Shown: piece after piece, positions 61,280-64,000 of the stretch
Layout: each line of letters starts with the position of its first letter
Numbering within the stretch: position 1 is the stretch's first letter
Position numbers and translations under genes: made by a program
Notes under the pieces: generated by a model
What the model saw: the letters and a program-made list of their open reading frames with translations, nothing else
Database searches by the model: none
What the model was told of the DNA's origin: nothing
Assembly (NCBI GenBank): GCA_009692685.1
Contig: SHYS01000001.1
Coordinates: 248,001 to 312,000, forward strand
DNA: 64,000 nt
Direction of reading: 5' to 3'
Source: Dehalococcoidia bacterium
GTDB taxonomy: Bacteria > Chloroflexota > Dehalococcoidia > UBA2979

Positions 61280-62821
61280 CTAGGCGAGGGCTTCGAGCTC
61301 CTCGAGGGTGGCGCGGGCGACGGGCCGTCCGCCGGCGAGCAGCAATTCGAGGTCGCCGCGAGCCTGCGCGTGCTTCAGTGTACCGAAGCTGAATGGCTGT
61401 CCGGGGATGGCGAGGTCGGCCGGGTCGTCGCCGACCACCTCGATGAAGGCGCCGTTTGCAGGTCCGCCCTTGTGGAACTGGCCGGTGGAGTGAAGGTAGC
61501 GCGGGCCGTAGCCAATGGTGGTGGCCACATGGAGGCGGTCGCGCAGGGCGACGCGGACGCGCTGCAGGCGTGCATCGATCTCGGTGGTGCGAGGGAGGTA
61601 GGCGAGGATGGCGAGGTAGTCACCGGGTTGCGTGGCATCTAGGAGCGCGCGGGCGGAAGGCGTCGCGGAAGCGGGTGCGGCCTCGGAGCCTCGCTCGAGG
61701 ATGCGAGCCGTGGCGTCCTTGGCGGACTGGACGTTGGGCTGGTCGAAGGGTTGTACGCCGAGGATGTATCCGGCGATGGCTGTGGCGAACTCCCAGCGGA
61801 AGAACTCACCACCGAGGTCTGAGGCGTCCTGGGCGGGCAGGCGCACGACCGGGTGCCCGGCCGCCGCCAGTGCCTCGAGGGCCGGGTCGTCGCCCGCGCT
61901 GCCGAGGGCAACGAAGAGACGGCGGTCGGAGTAGACCTCCGGCGGTCCGAGTGGCTCACCCTCGACGAGCAAGATGCCGGTGCCTTCCTTGCCGGTCGAC
62001 TCGGCGATGAGCTGCTCGAGCCACGTGCCGAGCGTCGCCAGGGAGGAGGGCAGGACGCAGGTGACCTGATCGAAGCCAGCGCTGGCGCCCTCGCCGAGGA
62101 CGGCGCCGAGCCATGCGCCGGGGTTGGAGGCCGGGTCCGGGTTCTTGCACGCTTCGGTCATCGCGCGCGCGGAACCGAGAAGGACCTCGAGATCCACGCC
62201 GACGAGGGCGGCGGGGACGAGGCCGACGTAGGTCAGCGCCGCGTAGCGTCCGCCGAGATCCGGAAGGTTCAGGAAGACCTCGCGGAAGCCGTGGTCGCCC
62301 CCGATTGTTGCGAGGGCGGACCCCGGGTCGGTAATCGCCGTGAACTGGGTGACGCGGGGCGCTCGAGGCAAGAAGTACGCGAGGTGTGAGAGCGTCTCGA
62401 GCGTGCCACCGGACTTGCTGGCGACGATGAAGAGCGTGTGGTCCAGGGGCGCTGCCGCCTCGACGGAGGCGACCTGCGCCGGATCCGTGGCGTCAAGAAC
62501 CGTGAGGGAGAGCGCTCCGGGCGCGTGTCCGAAGGTGGCGTACAGCACCTCGGGAGCCAGGCTGGAGCCCCCCATGCCGAGCAGCGCGACGCGCTCGTAG
62601 CCCTCGGCGGCGGCGGTGCGCGCGAACTCGCGTAGGCGTGGCAACTCCGGCGTCATCACCTCGACGGCGTGCAGCCAGCCGAGGCGGTTCGTTATCTCGG
62701 TGGGGTCGGGCTTCCAGAGCGTGTAGTCGTGTTCCCAGAGCCGCTCGACCGCGCGTTCGGCGCGCATGCGCTCAAGGCGCGCAGCGACAGCGTCGGTGAG
62801 CGGGCCGAGGTTCTGCATCAC
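61280..62821 (-). CDS. pgi: Glucose-6-phosphate isomerase
   Basis: A 513-residue isomerase of glucose 6-phosphate and fructose 6-phosphate, linking glycolysis and the pentose-phosphate pathway. It begins MMQNLGPLTDAVAARLERM and has LLGMGGSSLAPEVLY (near residue 80), SKSGGTLETLSHL (near residue 134) and LHSTGQFHKGGPANGAF near residue 455, the shorter type often fused to transaldolase in other species. Here the two are separate: its ATG overlaps the stop of tal. Complete. Confidence 0.95.
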   Translation of the reverse strand: MMQNLGPLTDAVAARLERMRAERAVERLWEHDYTLWKPDPTEITNRLGWLHAVEVMTPELPRLREFARTAAAEGYERVALLGMGGSSLAPEVLYATFGHAPGALSLTVLDATDPAQVASVEAAAPLDHTLFIVASKSGGTLETLSHLAYFLPRAPRVTQFTAITDPGSALATIGGDHGFREVFLNLPDLGGRYAALTYVGLVPAALVGVDLEVLLGSARAMTEACKNPDPASNPGAWLGAVLGEGASAGFDQVTCVLPSSLATLGTWLEQLIAESTGKEGTGILLVEGEPLGPPEVYSDRRLFVALGSAGDDPALEALAAAGHPVVRLPAQDASDLGGEFFRWEFATAIAGYILGVQPFDQPNVQSAKDATARILERGSEAAPASATPSARALLDATQPGDYLAILAYLPRTTEIDARLQRVRVALRDRLHVATTIGYGPRYLHSTGQFHKGGPANGAFIEVVGDDPADLAIPGQPFSFGTLKHAQARGDLELLLAGGRPVARATLEELEALA

Positions 62822-63930
62822 TTCGAGCGGACCGCGAGCGCTTCGCCGACGCGCTGAAGGAGCGTGTCGAAGTCGGCCTGGAAGGAGGCCAGCCCCTCGA
62901 CGAGGAGGCGCGCGGTCACGGCGTCGAGGTCGACGCCTGCACCGGCAAGGGAGGCGAGGGTGCCCATTGCGCCATCGAGGGCGGCGCGGTCGACCGTCGC
63001 GCCGTCGCCGTGATCGAGGAACGCCTCGATGGTGGGGAGCGGCAGGGTGTTCACCGTCTGCGGGAGCGCGAGGCGATCGACGTAGAGGACGTCGCTGTAG
63101 GCCGGGTTCTTGGTGCCGGTCGAGCCCCAGAGCGGTCGCTGCACGCTGGCACCGGCCGCGGCAATGGCATGCCAGCGCGGGGTGGCGATGAGATCCTCGA
63201 AATGTCGGTAAGCGGCGAGGGCGTTCGCTATGGCGACCTGGCCTCGCAAGGGCGAGCTTTCGGGGATGGTGGGGTCGATGGCGGTATCGACGCGTGAGAC
63301 GAAGAACGAGGCGACGCTCGCGACGCCGTTCGTGCCGCCGAGCGGCAGCCCGAGGCGGTGGCGCTCCTCGAGGCCCGCGACATACGCCTCGGCGTATCCG
63401 GCGTACTGACCCACGGAGAAGAGCAGCGTGACGTTGACGTTGATACCGGCGGCGATCAGCTGGCGTGCCGTCTCGATGCCTGCGGACGTGCCGGGCACCT
63501 TGATCATCAGGTTCGGACGGTCGATGAGGCCGGCGAGTCGTTGCGCCTCGATGATGCTGCGGCCCGTGTCGTTCTCGATGCCGGGCGGGAGCTCCAGGGA
63601 GACGAAGCCGTCCGTACCACCGGTATTGCGGTAGGTCGAGGCGAACGCGTCCGCGGCGCGACGGATGTCTTCGACGGCGATGGCAACGAACGCCTCGTAT
63701 GGGTCGCGAACGCCGCCAGCGGCGAGGGCGGCGAGCGCATCGTCATAGTCATGCGAGCCCGCGATCGCCTTCGAGAAGATGGAGGGGTTGGAGGTGAGAC
63801 CATGGATCACCCCGTCTTCGATCATCCGAGCGAGATCGCCGGAGTCGAGGAGCGGGCGGCTGATGAAGTCGAGCCAGATGCTCTGAGGAGCGGCTCGGAG
63901 GCGCTGTAGTGAAGGTGGCGTCCCTGCCAT
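62818..63930 (-). CDS. tal: Transaldolase
   Basis: A 370-residue transaldolase, transferring dihydroxyacetone units between sugar phosphates. IWLDFISRPLLDSGDLARMI (near residue 18) and HGLTSNPSIFSKAIAGSHDY (near 42) define the N-terminal region; the Schiff-base Lys is in RPNLMIKVPGTSAGIETAR (near residue 143), followed by NVNVTLLFSVGQYAGYAEA. The length matches the long TalB-like forms that precede or fuse to Pgi. It heads the visible cluster; the 70 bases upstream hold no complete gene, so further genes (such as transketolase) would lie outside the window. Confidence 0.96.
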   Translation of the reverse strand: MAGTPPSLQRLRAAPQSIWLDFISRPLLDSGDLARMIEDGVIHGLTSNPSIFSKAIAGSHDYDDALAALAAGGVRDPYEAFVAIAVEDIRRAADAFASTYRNTGGTDGFVSLELPPGIENDTGRSIIEAQRLAGLIDRPNLMIKVPGTSAGIETARQLIAAGINVNVTLLFSVGQYAGYAEAYVAGLEERHRLGLPLGGTNGVASVASFFVSRVDTAIDPTIPESSPLRGQVAIANALAAYRHFEDLIATPRWHAIAAAGASVQRPLWGSTGTKNPAYSDVLYVDRLALPQTVNTLPLPTIEAFLDHGDGATVDRAALDGAMGTLASLAGAGVDLDAVTARLLVEGLASFQADFDTLLQRVGEALAVRSK

Positions 63931-64000
63931 GGTGCTCCTTTGTGGGCCCGCGCCCTCGATCTGCTCTCGATTTACGTCTGGCCGAAGCGGTCCTCGAGCG

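Overview
This is 64 kb of high-GC (roughly two-thirds G+C by eye) bacterial chromosome from a free-living heterotroph, most probably Chloroflexota (a Dehalococcoidia/SAR202-like lineage is my best guess, not proven). Reasons: the mix of acyl-CoA dehydrogenases, class III CoA-transferases, HyuA/HyuB hydantoinase-type genes, an LDH-like malate dehydrogenase, DUF5671 and DUF2207 membrane proteins, a secG/peptide-binding-protein pair, and a compact transaldolase-pgi-gnd-zwf-pgl cluster. No rRNA, tRNA, CRISPR array, plasmid or complete prophage was found.

Layout. 0.9-5.5 kb: TCA-cycle genes fumC, mdh and icd on the minus strand. 6-17 kb: mixed accessory genes (hydrolase, GIY-YIG, cupin, acyl-CoA dehydrogenase, DUF5671 membrane protein, thiolase plus its DUF35 partner, an interrupted acyl-CoA dehydrogenase-like gene, a CNNM/CorC transporter). 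17-20 kb: peptide-binding protein, secG, ribosomal protein L25. 21-26 kb: a HigBA-type toxin-antitoxin pair and hyuAB. 26-36 kb: a broken dienelactone hydrolase, a broken M28 peptidase, a LysM lipoprotein, an acyl-CoA carboxylase beta subunit, a two-subunit CoA-transferase and a CapA-like protein. 36-47 kb: a fused double CaiB protein, RDD protein, two EAL-domain proteins (one interrupted, one degenerate), interrupted LMW phosphatase, OsmC and CpaE genes, threonine ammonia-lyase and a CAP/SCP protein. 47-58 kb: DUF2207 protein, hydrolases, two aldo/keto reductases, an LLM flavin oxidoreductase, a ROK kinase and a diacylglycerol kinase-like protein. 58-64 kb: the oxidative pentose-phosphate operon tal-pgi-gnd-zwf-pgl.

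What stands out. (1) Twelve genes are broken. Nine contain an in-frame TAG with recognisable protein on both sides, and eight carry a frameshift; five carry both. Core-metabolism genes have none, so random sequencing error is an unlikely full explanation. Every premature stop is TAG, while many intact genes also end in TAG, so this is either ordinary decay or leaky amber reading, not a reassigned code. (2) A dispersed hairpin family has a constant loop (TCGACAGGCTC or its complement) and a stem that differs from copy to copy yet stays self-complementary, usually as head-to-head pairs between genes. (3) The hexamer CCTCGA/TCGAGG is many times more frequent than composition predicts and appears to bias synonymous codon choice. 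(4) A roughly 0.6-kb insert carrying a 50-base near-perfect palindrome and a small Cys-containing protein splits an acyl-CoA dehydrogenase-like gene.
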